NCBI RefSeq assembly: GCF_900582195.1
Contig: NZ_UTHA01000130.1
Coordinates: 95,743-159,742 of the forward strand
Direction: 5' to 3'
DNA: 64,000 bases
From: Pseudomonas viridiflava
GTDB lineage: Bacteria; Pseudomonadota; Gammaproteobacteria; Pseudomonadales; Pseudomonadaceae
A model generated the notes under the pieces. The model was given only the letters and a program-made list of their open reading frames with translations, searched no databases and was not told where the DNA came from. Below, piece after piece: positions 63,112-64,000 of the stretch (positions are counted from its first letter, which is position 1; the number at the start of each line of letters is the position of its first letter). Both the position numbers and the translations under genes were made by a program.

Positions 63112-63863
63112 GTTTCCTGCTGCGTCGCGAGGAAGTCCTCAGCGGCGAACAACTCAGCGCCATGCTCGCCGAAAGTCCTGCCCGTGCTGCGCAAGCGATT
63201 TTGCTCGCGGCGGCTCAGGGCGAGGTTGAAGCGCAAGCGCTGCTAGGCCAGATCCTGCTGGATGGCCAGGGAATCGCACAGGATCAAGCGCTGGCGCTGC
63301 GCTGGTTCGGCATCGCCGCCGGACGCGGGCATCCGATGGCGCGCAACATGCTCGGGCGTTGTCATGAGCATGGCTGGGGCGTTGCAGCGGATGCGACGAT
63401 TGCTGCGCAGCATTATCGGATCGCTGCGAATGCCGGGCTGGATTGGGCGATGTACAACCTCGCCAATCTGCTCGCGACCGGGCGGGGAGTGGCGGTGGAT
63501 CATCAACAGGCGCTGGCGTTGTATCGGCGCGCAGCTGAATCTGGCCATGCGAAATCGATGAATCTGCTGGGGCGCTATCTTGAAGAAGGGCAGGTGTGCC
63601 CGGCGGATCCTTTGGCGGCGCGCGATTGGTATCGGCGTTCGGCCGAAGGCGGGGATTTTCGTGGGGAGTTCAGTTTTGCGGCGGTGTTGGCGGGTGAAGG
63701 GCGGATAGATGAGGCGGTGGATTGGCTTGAGAAAGCGTTGGTTGGCGGCAATCTGAATTTTTTGCGGGTGGCGAGTCAGGCGCTGTCAGGTGCGACAGAT
63801 CCCCGGATTCAGGGTATGGCTGCTCAGTTCGCGCTTCGATACGCAGAATTGCAGCGCGGCTGA
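63108..63863 (+). CDS. Sel1-like (TPR-like) repeat protein
   Basis: A 251-residue protein with about five Sel1 repeats of 36 residues ([33 protein letters not shown], then similar units to about residue 215). It has no signal peptide. Such repeats mediate protein contacts, and a partner cannot be told from sequence. It overlaps piuC by four bases, so translation is coupled. A Sel1 protein also follows piuC in P. aeruginosa, as I recall. Confidence 0.88.
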   Translation: MSFLLRREEVLSGEQLSAMLAESPARAAQAILLAAAQGEVEAQALLGQILLDGQGIAQDQALALRWFGIAAGRGHPMARNMLGRCHEHGWGVAADATIAAQHYRIAANAGLDWAMYNLANLLATGRGVAVDHQQALALYRRAAESGHAKSMNLLGRYLEEGQVCPADPLAARDWYRRSAEGGDFRGEFSFAAVLAGEGRIDEAVDWLEKALVGGNLNFLRVASQALSGATDPRIQGMAAQFALRYAELQRG

Positions 63864-63880
63864 ATTCGCAAAGCCCTCAC

Positions 63881-64000
63881 TGTAGAGACCGGTACATCCT
63901 TTACAAATTAGACCGGGGACATCGTTTACACCTTTACAGGCTTGAAACGCGTTTGGCGCCGTTTTCAAGCCTGCCTAAACAGTGGCTGCAAAGGTACAGT
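63881..64000 (+). mobile_element. Probable terminus of an insertion sequence (body outside the window)
   Basis: The stretch begins TGTAGAGACC. It contains two near-identical units, agaccggtacatcctttaca (63886-63905) and agaccggggacatcgtttaca (63910-63930), then another tttaca. This looks like IS481-type ends known in Pseudomonas ('agaccggggacat.gtttaca'). A gcttgaaa/tttcaagc pair follows. No transposase frame is visible before the window ends, so identity is tentative. Confidence 0.5.

Overview
The window is a stretch of Pseudomonas chromosome, most likely from the P. fluorescens/P. putida side of the genus. Three things support this: the protein sequences, the gene order, and intergenic REP-type repeats of the 'gcgagc..gctcgctccc' kind that litter fluorescent-pseudomonad genomes. 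About 90% of it is conserved housekeeping DNA on both strands. I see no prophage, no CRISPR array, no secretion cluster and no defence island. I could not identify a wholly new system. The best leads are regulatory elements, a few uncharacterised conserved genes and the repeat families.

Region 1 (1-7354): a lactate-utilisation locus on the minus strand. It runs lldP (permease), lutA-lutB-lutC (iron-sulfur L-lactate oxidase complex) and dld (FAD/Fe-S D-lactate dehydrogenase, cut by the window edge). The lut and dld genes overlap by 1-4 bases. The GntR-type regulator lldR is divergent, and a perfect LldR/PdhR-type operator lies between it and lldP. Region 2 (7375-18130): smpB, a sodium-dependent transporter, ratA-rnfH, bamE, fur, recN, then the heat-shock cluster grpE-dnaK-dnaJ behind a textbook sigma-32 promoter, followed by dapB. 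Region 3 (18131-24197): carA-carB-greA plus a small DUF4149-like membrane protein, and convergent yhbY. carA has a leader hairpin that looks like an attenuator.

Region 4 (24198-39972): the large translation/RNA-metabolism superoperon, in the same order as in enterics: rlmE-ftsH-folP-glmM-(tpiA)-secG-tRNA-Leu-tRNA-fMet-rimP-nusA-infB-rbfA-truB-rpsO-pnp, then a tRNA-Thr. Region 5 (39973-48362): a small DUF6388-like gene, nadC, a DUF1631 gene, ampD-ampE (peptidoglycan recycling and beta-lactamase control), a chemoreceptor and a TatD-family nuclease. Region 6 (48366-55217): the fructose PTS locus, with Cra/FruR, an exact Cra operator, and fruB-fruK-fruA.

Region 7 (55402-63863): a Tat-exported PhoD-type phosphatase, then a piu-like iron locus. 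This has a PepSY/flavodoxin/reductase fusion and a TonB-dependent catecholate siderophore receptor on the minus strand. Divergent from them are the Fe(II)/2-oxoglutarate oxygenase piuC and an overlapping Sel1-repeat protein. The last ~120 bases carry a tandem-repeat motif that resembles the terminus of an insertion sequence whose body would lie outside the window.

Gene names rest on reading the translated proteins and on recall of family motifs and Pseudomonas/E. coli gene order. No database search was possible.
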